From Rana temporaria (Eukaryota > Chordata > Amphibia > Anura > Ranidae), in the NCBI RefSeq assembly GCF_905171775.1, contig NC_053492.1, forward strand, positions 278,524,938-278,588,937: a stretch of 64,000 bases of DNA, given 5' to 3'. The position numbers and the translations under genes were made by a program. Below the pieces are notes generated by a model. It searched no databases, was not told the origin of the DNA, and worked only from the letters and a program-made list of their open reading frames with translations. Each line of letters opens with the position of its first letter. The first letter of the stretch is position 1. Shown here piece by piece: positions 33,345 through 44,783 of the stretch.

Positions 33345-33959
33345 AATATCCCTTCATCAGTGTTGAACAGAGAGATCAAAAATATGACAATGAAGCAAAA
33401 CTTCTGATTGAAAATACACATAAGGAAAAAGGTTAAAAAAAATGGTGACAACATGAGCATTAAAAATAAGGTTTGTCAATGACTTTAAATGTAAAATGAA
33501 ATAAAAGTAGTCCACAGGGAATGGTTTTCTGTGCTGTGAGCACACTCACTGCACACTCCCAGCACAGTAACTAACATGTCACAGTTGTAAATCGTTTTTA
33601 TTTAATGTTTCACATAAAAACTTTTACATACTTTGCAAAACCATTTGCAATTCATACATAAAAAATACAAAACATTCTCAAAATACACATAAATACATAC
33701 AACAACATAAAAAAAAAGTACAATAATATATATAGGTACATAAAATGATCCATCCTCTAAACATGCACTTAAAAATTAATCTATACCGCGGCATATACTC
33801 TTTTATTCTTCTGGGCCTTTTAGATTATAAACGAGAAAGACAAGAGAAAGAGGGACATGGGAACAGGCCTGTTCCCCAATCTCCTCCCCTCCTGGAAAAA
33901 AAAAAAAAAAGAACATATACATATATGTGCATGCATATAAATTGTTAAAGCCCCCTTTA
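33345..33959. other. No gene recognised
   Basis: AT-rich sequence with a poly-A run at 33896-33910. No protein similarity on either strand. Confidence 0.4.
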
Positions 33960-34505
33960 ACAATTCACCATTTACCAAAAAAGTGTCAAAAAGTAAAAAA
34001 CACAAAAGACAGTTTTTGACAATTCCTTTACAAAAAAGTGTCCCCCAATGTCCATCCTTCTTCAATCACTGTGCTGATGGACCCGAATGTACAATGTACC
34101 CAATGCCTATTCACATGGGGGGGGCTGGGATCTGGGGGCCCCCTTGTTAAAGGGGGCTTCCAGATTCTGATAAGATTCTGATAAGCCCCCGGCCCGCAGA
34201 CCCCCACAATTACTGGGTGAGGGTTGTGGGGATGAAGCCCTTGAGCCCAAAGCACCCTCCCCATGTTGAGGGTATGTGGCCTGGTATGGTTTGGGGGGGG
34301 GGGGCATTCGCTCGTCCCTCCCTATGCTGACCTGCAAGGTTACATACTTGAATAAGGGTCTGGTATGGATTTTGGGGGGACCCCCACACCATTTTTTTTT
34401 TTGGCACAGGTTTCCCCTTAAACCTGAAGGGCCTAGTATGGATTTGGGGGGGGGGACTCCCACGCCTTTTTTCTTTTTTTTGGGTGCAGGGTTTTCCCAA
34501 AACCA
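33960..34505 (-). repeat. TAGGGATGAGC-family fragment, reverse orientation
   Basis: The complement of the internal region at 15100-15450: TTGACAATTCCTTTACAAA, GGCTGGGATCTGGGGGCCCC, CTTCCAGATTCTGATAAG, GTTGTGGGGATGAAG, and two GTATGGATTTGGGGGG blocks separated by GGCCTAGTATGG. Frames through it (34028-34569) are artefacts of GC-rich repeat sequence. Confidence 0.7.
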
Positions 34506-34517
34506 CTTCCATACACT

Positions 34518-34706
34518 GGGGTTTATTTACCAAAGGCAAATCCACTTTGCACTACAAGTGCACCAATGAGGGGAAGCTCTGCTGATTTTATCATCCAATC
34601 ATGTACAAGCAAAAATGCTATTATTTATTTTCCTTGCATGTCCCCCTCGGATCTACAGCGACTGCACTTGTGCACAAAGTGGATTTGCCTTTAGTACATC
34701 AACCCC
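34518..34706. mobile_element. GGGGTTTATTTAC-ended MITE
   Basis: Inverted ends GGGGTTTATTTACCAAAGGC and GCCTTTAGTACATCAACCCC continue inward as AAATCCACTTTGCAC and GTGCACAAAGTGGATTT. A common ranid MITE type. No readable target duplication. Confidence 0.75.
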
Positions 34707-37281
34707 TGGGTGTCTAATTGGCTTATAGAGTCATTATATGGATTAAGAACATTGCACAAGAAGTTTTTTGGGGAATTTTACTGTTATGATATTGGGAGGG
34801 CAAATTTCTATTTTTTTCATCAATTTTTAGAATTTTTGGTGTCATAGTTCATATACACAGATTTGCACAAACACATTGCACTTAATTCTGGTGATAATAT
34901 ATGCCACTTTAAAAATAAATTCAATGCACTGTGGTGGTGGGACTCTGTGCGACCTTAAAGGTTGCTGGTTTACGCCATATTTTGGAGAGAAAGACGCACT
35001 AATTGCACAGCTGTGTGTTCAGCTATTTAGTTCTGACCTGACTATGGCTCAGAGCCCCACCCAACAGACAGGAAGTCTGTGCATGGGAGTCACTCTGAGA
35101 GAAGTCAGAGCATGTATGTCTGCAGGAGGCAGATGTCATTGATGATTGAGCAGCAAGGTGCTGACCAGGAGTAAAGCGAGGAGTGAGCTTTTCTCTAGGA
35201 AACTCTTTTGTTCTGAGGAGCAGACCTTAGGCCTAGGCTAAAGGCCTGAAGCAGCCGGATGGCAAGAATGAAAGCCAGGAGGCTAAAGTGTTGAGTATGC
35301 AAGATACAGTAATGGTGGAACCCCCTGCGAGGGCTACTGATGTATTTGTTTATTTTTTGTGCTTTTTTAATAAAAGTGGGCTACCAGGCCCTTAAAAATT
35401 CAGTTCTGGACTGGCGTACTCACTAAAAACGCACCTACCGCTGGAGTTTGATCTCCCCAATCTTACAGCACATACACATTGCACATTAGATTGGTGATAA
35501 TATATATTATCTCTTGAGAAGAGACGGTTGAGAGGTGATATTATTTCAATGTACAGATACCATACTGGTGACCCCCAATAGGGATAAAACTTTTTGTCGG
35601 AAGGGAGTTTAACAAGACATGTGGCCACTCATTAAAATTAGAAGAAAATCGGTTTAACCTTAAACTATGTAGAGGGTTCTTTACAATGTGCACCCCATAT
35701 TGCTTTTATGTGATCACTTTTATTTCTGTCATAATTTTATATGTATGACTTTTAATAATAAACCTTTTTTGGTTTAATTGACCTGCGCTATTGGAGCCCT
35801 TTTTCCATTTTTATATCATCCACTCCATGGTCCCACTGGAAGTTCAGTTACATCTATTCCTGTACTCCTGGATAATAGGCCTGAGGGCTATATCTACGAA
35901 TCTGTGGTGGCTACGCAACACGTTGTTCGAGTATCGCTGGTTCCTGGTGTCCACGCCGGCTGGAGTTTCAACTTTAACAACAGTCCTCTTCCGGTTTCAG
36001 TGGTCCCGGTCCCCAAAGACCACAACGCCTGATTGACTCTTTGCTGTACAGTAGTAGAGTCCAACCCATCTTGTAAGCGTGTTTATACCTACCTTACATC
36101 TGATGTGATTGTGATTTCCATAGATCTCTACAGACAACTTGATCACCTGTCCCATCCCAACCATTGGACATCAGTCCACCCCTTGTATTGCCTTAATTTT
36201 TCCATTGAAGTCCACTTGATGCTTCAGCTAGAGACTGTTCACTTAATGTTTTGATTAGAGACTTTGCTACGATTTATCACATGGAATCTTTTCCCTTGGT
36301 TACCTAATATTACCTAATGTTTGGTATTCCTCTTCATGTGCACATATACCATTAATGTTTTACCTCACATGGTATTTTCTATTGCTCTTTTTGAGCCTGT
36401 TAGCGCTACATTTTTTGTTTATTATGTCACCCTAACCAGCCTAGCATGTAGAGGGTGCTACATATGTATACAAAATGCAGTTTTAAATAAGTTAAATGAA
36501 CTAATTTCATATCATATCCACAGCAGGAGTGTTTAGTGCATGATGTCATGAGTCTGTAGGGCCAAATCTGAGCTTAATGACTATATAAATATTTGGCTTT
36601 GCTTGTTTTCCTTTTACTATTTTTACCTTATTTCAAATATCATAGTTACTATTTATGTTTATGCTTCATTTATTTGGGTGGTTCCGTTTTGAAATTTCAG
36701 ACTAAACTACATACACATGTACGATAACGTGATGCTATTTAAAGAAAACCTATGACGTTGTAATTAAATGGAAATTATGTCAGAGCATGCATAATTTGGT
36801 TACAAATATTGTTTTAAAGGAAAACTATAGTTCATATTAACACACATTTAAAGTTAATATTGTAATAGCTACCTAAAATCATTTTTGATGCAGCCTTTAA
36901 CTTCTTATATGCTTGTCTTTCCATATAAAAAAATTATAAATTGTCCCTGTAGTGGTAATTTGTAGATCAAGGAATGTGACTGCAATTCTGCTGATTCATA
37001 GAGCAAACCCAGAAGAACACCTGGCTTCCCCCCGTGCAAGAACTCAACTACTCCACTGTTCTATTTGCCATTGGAAAATAATAGAAATTCCCAATATTTA
37101 TTGAAACTAGAATCATGTGACACACTCCCATCAAGCTTCCCTGCTGGTTGACTAGCCTAGTACTGTCACATAGGGACAGCTCTGTGTAAGCTCCAACTGG
37201 GATCCTCTGGAGATTTCCCATTGTCCTTTTATTCTTACTCCTAGCAGTGAACAGGGAACAAAGAGAAGTTATTGTAAAGTC
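34707..37281. other. No gene recognised; a direct repeat and retro-like stretch
   Basis: GGTGATAATATATG-CACT at 34890-34908 and TTGGTGATAATATATATTATC at 35490-35510 lie in related surroundings (ACACATTGCAC upstream of both), so a spaced direct repeat is possible. TAATAATAAACC followed by TTTTTTGGTTTAATTGACCTGC (35752-35784) resembles the 3' part of the snap-back class. No coding similarity. Confidence 0.35.
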
Positions 37282-37640
37282 TCATTTAAAAAAAAAGAAA
37301 AATAACAAACATGTTATACTTACCTCCTCTGTTGCAGTGGTTTTGCACAGAGCAGCCGAGATCCTTCTCTACTCGGGACCTTCTTCTGTGCTCCTGGCCC
37401 CTCCCTTCTGTTGAGTGTCCCCACAGCAAGCAGCTTGCTATGGGGGCACCAAAGCTGCAGCTGCAGCTCCCTCTGTCCATTCAGACACAGAGCTGTGGTT
37501 CAGCCCCATCTCTCTCCTGATTGGGTAACTGGCTTTGAGTGACAACAGCGGGACCGCTGCTGTGTTAAGTAATGCAACTGGAACACTAACGGTGTTCCCA
37601 AACACATGGAACTTAAGCTGCAATGGTGATTTGTTTTTAA
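37282..37640 (+). repeat. Fragment of the 27026-type TTAA element
   Basis: AACAAACATGTTATACTTACC, TTTTGCACAGAGCAGCC, CTCCTGGCCCCTCCCTTCTG and CATTCAGACACAGAGCTG match the interior of 27026-27415 in order. The ends are degraded. Confidence 0.65.
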
Positions 37641-38349
37641 CTTGTTTTTAACTCGTTTTTGGAATACATTTTTGATATACTTCACCATGGAAGCCCTCTT
37701 TTTTGCCTTTTCCCTCTAGCCATTGGATATTCGATCAGATCATTGTTGGGGTGGTGAAAATGTAATGGTAACATTTACTTGAGTTTGTGATCACCTGTAA
37801 TGGGTGCCCTGGAAATTCGATTGGATATTCGTCTGAACCTGTACCATGGCTGCAGGAATCCTTGCTGGCAATTCCCATAAGCTTTTATGACTACCTGTAA
37901 TGGGGGTGATGCAATTCTGGTGAGTAGGATGTGTGACAGGTGATAGTGGTGGAAGATCTACAGTCACTTCGTTATTATTCTTCAGAAATTGGAAGATCCA
38001 TATGCATTTTATTGTTTGACCATAGATTATTCACAATATTATTGGATATTTTTATGTCATAATCTTTATTGGACTTTATATATGTTATATGAATGTTATG
38101 TTTGTGTTTTGTTAACACTATTTGATTTTAATATTATTTTGAGTGTTTGCACTTTAAAAAGTTTCATCTAGAGAAAGTGCGGTTTAAATCAATTAATTAT
38201 TAGTTGATTCTTTCTTTCATTGGCTGAGCAGAGCTCTGCCCAACTAATTTTTATTCTGAAAGCAGGACAGGAAGTCTGCATCCTACTGCCGGAACACAGT
38301 GCTGCATACTGTATGTAACTGATGCTACAAATATGGTCCAAATATTTAC
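37641..38349. other. No gene recognised
   Basis: AT-rich sequence with a weak internal duplication (GGATATTCG at 37725 and 37823, CACCTGTAATGGG at 37792 and ACCTGTAATGGG at 37893). No element ends or protein similarity. Confidence 0.4.
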
Positions 38350-38369
38350 AAGTTTCTGGTCACCAATCC

Positions 38370-38612
38370 TCAGGAAGGATGTGTTGGAACTGGAAAGAGT
38401 CCAGAGAAGGACAATAAAATTAATAAGGGGACTGGAGGACCTAAATTATGAGGAACGACTACAAGCACTAAACTTATTCTAACTATAGAGAGGAGACACT
38501 TGAGGGGAGATATGATAGCAATATTCAAAGATCTCAATGGGTTGGAAACTATTCAGTCTCAGGGAGTGTATAAGGACACATGGACACACAATGGGATTAG
38601 AGTAGAAGTGGT
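38370..38612 (+). pseudogene. LINE ORF2 C-terminal remnant, first half
   Basis: The frame LELERVQRRTIKLIRGLEDL followed by NYEERLQALNLF is the conserved region after the reverse transcriptase of non-LTR retrotransposon ORF2 proteins. After a stop and a frameshift, LRGDMIAIFKDL-like remains continue. The copy is interrupted at a TTAA at 38613; the rest resumes at 40077. The clade (L2/CR1/other) is not determinable from this stretch. Confidence 0.65.
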
Positions 38613-39563
38613 TTAACTACTTGCCGGCCTGCCGTCGTCATTTTACGGCGGCAGGTTGACTCTCCTGCGCGAGAGTCCGTCATACTACGTCGGCTCTCTC
38701 GCAGGCTACCAGGTGCGCACGCGCGCCCCCCGCTCGCCCCCGACTCCCCTGCGCGTGCCCGGCGGGTGCGATTGCCACCGGGCACACGCGATCGCTCACT
38801 ACAGAGCGGGGACGGGGAGCTGTGTGTGTAAACACACAGCTCCCGTTCCTGTCAGTGGGGGAAATGCTGATCTTCTGTTCATACAATGATTTCCCCTAGT
38901 GAGGCCACCCCCCCACAGTAAGAACACACCCAGGGACATACTTAACTCCTTCCCCACCCCCTAGTGTTAACCCCTTCACTGCCAGTGGCATTTTTATAGT
39001 AAACCAATGGATTTTTATAGCACTGATCAATATAAAAATGCCAATGGTCCCAAAAATGTGTCAAAAGTGTCCGAAGTGTCCGCCATAATGTCGCAGTACC
39101 GAAAGAAATCACTGATCGCTGCCATTACTAGTAAAAAAAAAAATATTAATAAAAATGCCATAAAAATACCCCCTATTTTGTAAACGCTATAACTTTTGCG
39201 CAAACCAATCAATAAACAATTATTGCGATTTTTTTAACGAAAAATATGTAGAAAAATACGTATCCGCCTAAACTGAGGGAAAAAAAATGTTTTATATATT
39301 TTTTATAGCAAAAAGTAAAAAATATTCATTTTTTTCAAAATTGTCGCTCTATTTTTGTTTATAGCGCAAAAACTAAAAACCGCAGAGGAGATCAAATACC
39401 ACCAAAAGAAAGCTCTATTTGTGGGGAAAAAAGGACGCCAATTATTTTGTTTGGGAGCCACATCGCACGACCGCGCAATTGTCAATTAAAGCAACGCAGT
39501 GTCGAATCGCAAAAAGTACTCTGGTCTTTGACCAGCAATATGGTCCGGGGGTTAAGTGGTTAA
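38613..39563 (+). mobile_element. Non-autonomous piggyBac-type element
   Basis: TTAA at 38613-38616 and 39560-39563. The ends are CTACTTGCCGGCC and GGGGGTTAAGTGG. It is the best-preserved member of the family in this window: a GC-rich left third, then CACTGCCAGTG, CTATAACTTTTGCGCAAACC, ATAGCGCAAAAACTAAAAACC and CCGCGCAATTGTCAATTAAAG. In reverse its right end matches the left end of the piggyBac copy at 2155. Confidence 0.9.
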
Positions 39564-39565
39564 CC

Positions 39566-40076
39566 TTAAAGGGGTGGTTCACCCTAAAAACTACTTTTTT
39601 TTATTACACTGGCCCCCCACATTACAATACGATTAAGGCTATTATTATTTTTTTGATGCTGTACATACCTTTGTACAGCATATTCACCCGTTGCAAGTCC
39701 CGCGGGAGTGGGCATTCCTCACATGTCTGTGATTGACATTTTGACCAAAAACAAGCTCCCCCCGTCGCGTAAGCCGCGTCACGATTGGCGAAAGGAGCCG
39801 AACGGCGATGCGCATGCGCAGTATAGCGCCGACTCGCCGTTCGGCTCCTTTCGCCAACCGTGACGCGGCTTACGCGACGGGGGGAGCTCGTTTTTGGTCA
39901 AAATGTCAATCACAGACATGTGAGGAACGCCAACTCCCGCGGGACTCGCAACGGGTGAATATGCTGTACAAAGGTATGTACAGCATCAAAAAAATAATAA
40001 TAGCCTTAATCGTATTGTAATGTGGGGGGCCAGTGTAATAAAAAAAAGTAGTTTTTAGGGTGAACCACCCCTTTAA
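39566..40076. mobile_element. Palindromic TTAA element
   Basis: TTAA at 39566-39569 and 40073-40076 enclose a near-perfect inverted repeat with arms of about 250 bases; AGGGGTGGTTCACCCTAAAA at the left is mirrored at the right. Only a few differences separate the arms. The centre (39803-39840) is GC-rich and contains TGCGCATGCGCA at 39809-39820. A transcript would form a very long hairpin. Confidence 0.9.
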
Positions 40077-40290
40077 GCTGCATAAGGAGTTTTTCACTAT
40101 CAGGGCAATGAGGATGTGTAACTCTCTTCCACAATTGATGGTGTATTGATAGTTTTAAAAGACTCTTGGATGTGCATCTTAGTGAACACAACATACAGGG
40201 ATATGGGAAATGATTATTGACATTGACACACTTACACCTACACAGGTTGAACTGGATGGACTAGTATCTTTATTCAACCTTACCAACTAT
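40077..40290 (+). pseudogene. LINE ORF2 C-terminal remnant, second half, and tail
   Basis: The frame continues after the insertions as KEFFTIRAMRMCNSLPQL, then stops, then HLSEHNIQGYGK-like remains. The last part, GGTTGAACTGGATGGACTAG, CAACCTTACCAACTATG and a short ACTATGATACTATGATA run, is the usual LINE-derived tail in frogs. Orientation and order match 38370-38612. Confidence 0.65.
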
Positions 40291-41640
40291 GATACTATGA
40301 TAAGTATGTAGAATCAGCAAAAATGGTAGCCACCAAACATACTATGTATACACATTTAATGAAGTCTTCTAGGGTAATCAAGGTTAATAAAATATTATAT
40401 AAACTATACAAATATATATTTATTGTTTATAATTAATTTAAAATATAAAAATATGTTATGTATATTATAAATAAGCAATTTTAATGAAAATGTAATGTAA
40501 ATCAAATCCATATTCTTTCATGTTTTAAACATAATACCATAGGTCATATGTCTTAAAATAGTAGCCTTCCTGCAACGTTCATAGTATTATTATTATATTA
40601 AATAGGTTAGGCCTAAATTGATTCCAGTTGTTCTTGCAGGTAACTGTCTCCAATAGGATCACTTGAAAATGAAACAATCCATGTTTTTCTCAGGCTGTCA
40701 ATGTTAAGTCTCAAGTGTTTTTCAGCTTGTCTTCTAAAACTAAGTATGATGCAATAGACTCTTTGAAGATTTTGCCTTGGTGATCAGGTCTAGTAATCCT
40801 GGTACTGCAATAATTTAGCGCTTTCAGATGTATTATACAATTTTGTAGCATTTTAGCTGGTTTTGTGGTCTGCATAGACCTGTCTATTAGCTGCTTGATG
40901 AGATGGATGAGATAAAAAGCATATGCTTCTGTAAATAGTAAAAATGCAAATATTATAACAGGGTTACTGCTTTTGGGTTAAAGTGAACGCAAATGTTATT
41001 TTTGGTACTTTACTTTTTGGCTTCAGAAAATCAGTGTGTCTTTATTTGGCAGAGGAATTTTGGTATGACCAGCTTTTATTGCTCGTTATACAGTGGTCAC
41101 ACCAAAAATGTAATCACCCCCCCACATTATCATTAACTTTTTAAAAGCCTGACCTATAAAAATATTGCTTCTGGTTTTGATGACTGAACTCCTTATGTAA
41201 ATTCAATTTTCCACACTAATATGCTAAGCTAACCCTTTGGCTTCAATACATTTTGAGACACTAGCCCTAAACAAGTATGCAGATCAGGGTAGACAGAGGA
41301 AGTTTACAATACCATTTCAAATCAGCAATTAAAGCTTTGAAGCATGAAGGCCAGCCTGACAGCAAAAGAAGGTCATCAGTAGAAGCTTTTGCTTCCCTGA
41401 TGACAGAGTTACTCTAAAATTGGTCCTTTATATAAACTGTATCCATAAACCTAACCCTTAAAGTGGACTTTATGGGTCTACATAAATATATTCCTGGTAG
41501 CTATATTGATACAATTCTGACTACATTATTTTGTAGTATTATGGCACTGATTATCTGTTTAATACTGTAATTTTCAGATACAATTACAGTTTTTAACTAA
41601 CTGAGGACACTGGATGCGCTACACATGCTCAAAAAAACTA
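40291..41640. other. No gene recognised
   Basis: AT-rich, with a TATA-rich patch near 40390-40490. No element ends or protein similarity recognised. Confidence 0.45.
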
Positions 41641-41808
41641 GTGTATTTATTGGCGTATAACACTCACTTTTTCACCCTGAAAATAGAGGGTAAATCGTGC
41701 CTGCGTGTTATACACAGGGGGCTGTGGAAAGTTTATTTACTGAAACTTCCCTCTTAAAGTTAGGGTGCGTGTTATACGCCTGTGCGTGTTATATGCCGAT
41801 AAATACGG
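41641..41808 (+). mobile_element. Short non-autonomous DNA element (GTATAACAC family), copy 3
   Basis: GTGTATTTATTGGCGTATAA at the left and TTATATGCCGATAAATACGG at the right, with TA on both sides. Same orientation and about the same length as 4216-4383. Confidence 0.75.
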
Positions 41809-41810
41809 TA

Positions 41811-42880
41811 AATACACAGGGCATGCCCATTCTTTCTGCCCTGCGGTCACACCCCCACTCTCACTCCTCGATTATTTGTGGCTCATTAAATCAAAGTTGT
41901 GAGTTGCTGTGTCAATACAACAGCTCTAGCAGCTGCTGCTTAAAAAAAAGTAATCTGAACCTGTGTTTATCAATACCGTTTATAGTTAAAATATAAAGAC
42001 ACAAAATTACATTGTTACTTTTGTATCTACTCTGTTTCTCATCTGCAAATTAAAGGGATGTGCTTTAATCTGCAGATGATATTAGTAAGGGTAACCCATA
42101 AAAATAAAAATAAAAGTTATTTTTTTTTATTTTTAATAAAATGTGCCTCTATTTGACACCTTATTAACCCTTAGTTTACCCTTATTAGCACAAATCCACC
42201 CCTTCTTCTCTCTTCAGCTATTTCCTGCGTTTTTTTTTATTTTTTTTTCTATTTAGTCAGCCATTGATTATATTTTTCTTTGTTTATTCTTTTTTTTTAG
42301 GGGTCACATAAAAAAAAGGGCATAATTGAAAAAATAAACACCTTATTTAATTTGTAAACAATTTTGCAATGCTTTGTACCAGAAACCAAATTTTAGTGTC
42401 ATTTTAAACAGGGCAAATTACAAATTATACAATTTAAGTTTTCTTTGTACATCAACATTAATTTGAAACTAACACTGGTCAATATTGTGTGTTTTAAATT
42501 TTTTTTTTTTTGCCTGTTTGCAAGAACTAATTAAAAAAATGCCTTGTTTGTCGATATCTGTACACAAGTCTTTTAAAAAAAAATCAAATTCAGAGGATGT
42601 TTCTAGTCTTGTGTACTATTTTAGGGATGTGGGCCACCCACTTCTTAACAACACATTCTCCAATTAGTAAATATCTGTATTACTAATTTATTTCAGGCAA
42701 AAACATTATTTTTCAGACACAATTTTCAATAAGTTTACAATTGGATATTAAATCTGTACTTTTTGAGGTCCAGTTTAAAAGCAGATACTTTCTGCATTTC
42801 AGTGCATGTGTCAAGCCATATGTCAACAAATTAACCTACTCTACATAAAGGCTGAGCTATCTCTGGGTTGACCACACTAT
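41811..42880. other. No gene recognised
   Basis: AT-rich sequence with T-runs (42230-42298, 42499-42511). No protein similarity. Confidence 0.45.
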
Positions 42881-43613
42881 GGGGCAGATCCACGTACCTG
42901 CGCATAATCTTCAGCCGGGCGCAGCGTATCTAAGATACACTACGCCGCCGCAACTTATTTTTTTTATTTCAAATCCACAAAGTATTTGCACCGTAAGTTA
43001 CGGCGGCGTAGTGTATCTTTGGTGGCGTAAGGGCGCGGAAATTTAAATGGATGTAATGGGGGCGTGTTTTATGTTAATACGTTGTGACCCGATGTAAACA
43101 ACTTTTTTTTTAACTGCGAATGCGCCGTCTGTGGGGGTATCCCAGTGCGCATGCTCAAAATTAACCCGGAACAAGCCAATTCTCATGAAGGTGACATCAT
43201 TCTACGCAAATCCCTATTCCCTATTCGCGAAAGACTTACGCAAAATTGTACGCGGGAACGCCGGCCATACTTAACATTGAGTACGCCTCATAACAGCAGC
43301 TTTAACTATACGCCGGAAAAAGCCGAACGCAAACTACGTAAAAAAATGCGCCGGCCGGACGTACGTTCGTGGATCGCCGTAACTAGCTAATTTACATACT
43401 CGACGCAGAATTCGACAGAAACGCCACCTAGCGGCCGCCGAAAAATTGCATCTAAGATCCGACGGCGTACTAAGACGTACACCTGTCGGATCGATCCCAG
43501 ATGCCGTCGTATCTTGTTTTGTAGATACAAAACAAAGATACGACGCGGGACATTTAAAATTACGCCGGCGTATCAATAGATACGCCAGCGTAATTCTTTT
43601 GTGGTTCTGCCCC
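42881..43613. mobile_element. CpG-rich GGGGCAGATCCAC-ended element
   Basis: Ends GGGGCAGATCCAC and GTGGTTCTGCCCC with one mismatch. The interior holds TACGCCGCCGCAACTT, AGTTACGGCGGCGTAG and GATCCGACGGCGTAC...TGCCGTCGTATCTTG. Same class as 18086-18785. No exact target duplication (TAT and TTA). Confidence 0.75.
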
Positions 43614-43813
43614 TTAGTGAGTAAGTTAGAGGAAGCAACTATTTTTAGGATAGATGGTGTTGTTGGGGAGTTGCTAGCAGTGCCATTATCCTTTATTCAC
43701 AAGACCATGGTGCAGTCTACTAAGGAAACATGATCTTTCCACAAAATGCTTAGACATGCCATTCTTTACAGCAGAGCTAAACCCACCAATGTAGTTGTCT
43801 CCCAAAAAAAAGC

Positions 43814-44334
43814 TTAAAGCGGTAGTTCACCCTCAGTGTCAACATTGTACCATAAAATCAGGCATTGTAGCGCGAGCTACAGTATGCCTGTCTCAAATTT
43901 TTTATCCCCGTACTCACAGTGTACTGGTACATTATAGATTCCGACTCCCGCGGGGAATGGGCGTGCCTATGGAGAGGGAGGATGATTGACGGCCGGCTCT
44001 GGCACGTCACGCTCCCCGAAGACAGCCGGAGTAGGTCTCGGCTCTTCACGGCGCCTGCGCACAGGCTATGCGCAGGCGCCGTGAAGAGCCAAGCCTATTT
44101 CGGCTATTTCCGGAGAAGCGTGACGCGCCAGAGCCGGCCGTCAATCACCTTCCGTCTGGATTGGAACGCCCATTCCCCGTGGGCAGTCGGAATCGTCTAT
44201 GTACGATTACACAGTGAGTACGGGGATAAAAAATTCGAGACAGGCATACTGTAGCTCGCGCTACAATGCCTGATTTTATGCTAGAAGAAAAAAAAATATT
44301 TTTTTCTTGTTTATAGGGTGAACCCCCGCTTTAA
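43814..44334. mobile_element. Palindromic TTAA element, second family
   Basis: TTAA at 43814-43817 and 44331-44334. The outer ends AAGCGGTAGTTCACCCT and AGGGTGAACCCCCGCTT are inverted, as are long inner arms (AATCAGGCATTGTAGCGCGA and its complement) and the GC-rich core GGCGCCTGCGCA...TGCGCAGGCGCC at 44050-44082. The partial element at 63436 starts with the same words. Confidence 0.85.
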
Positions 44335-44783
44335 GTTAAACATCTGTAATAAATAATATTAATTACATTATTAAACATATTAATGTTGGTTTTGCAGTGT
44401 TTTCATTTACATTGTGCCCACTAGTTCATGCTTAGTGTATGCTTCATTCAAGGCATGTCTCTGGTGATTTATATGCCAGTGTGCACTGCTCAGCTCTCAA
44501 CTGAACATTCAAGCCCTCAAATAGCTGATGTATATAGCTAGTCTTGTGTAGTGCCATGGCAACTGCTGATCTAAATAGAAGTTAATATGAAACTGTCCTC
44601 AATGGTGAATAGGAAGATAGGACAAGCCATTATAAGGTCAAATAGCATTTCTTTCTTCAGAAAAAGTATATATCCTATAAGTTTCACACATCCTTTCATG
44701 AATCAGCCTGTGTGGTGCACACAACATTTATACCTCAATTTTATCTGGATAGCATAGAATCAAATGCAGAGCCTGGTTCCTAA
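44335..44783. other. No gene recognised
   Basis: 44620-44720 resembles 47185-47260 (AAGGTCAAAT...TATA-CCTATA-GTTTCACACATC...CATGA-TCAGCC), so a diverged repeat or duplication is present. Nothing else recognised. Confidence 0.4.

Noticed and set aside
33600..33960. AT-rich stretch considered as a 3' UTR on the minus strand
   Set aside because: No coding exon or polyadenylation context connected to it; remains unassigned.
34028..34569. Several glycine/proline-rich frames of 80-120 codons
   Set aside because: All lie in the reversed TAGGGATGAGC-family repeat; equally open on both strands because of GC content.
43145..43733. Frames of about 80-95 codons in CpG-rich sequence
   Set aside because: They lie in the CpG-rich element and run out of it into flanking DNA; no similarity.
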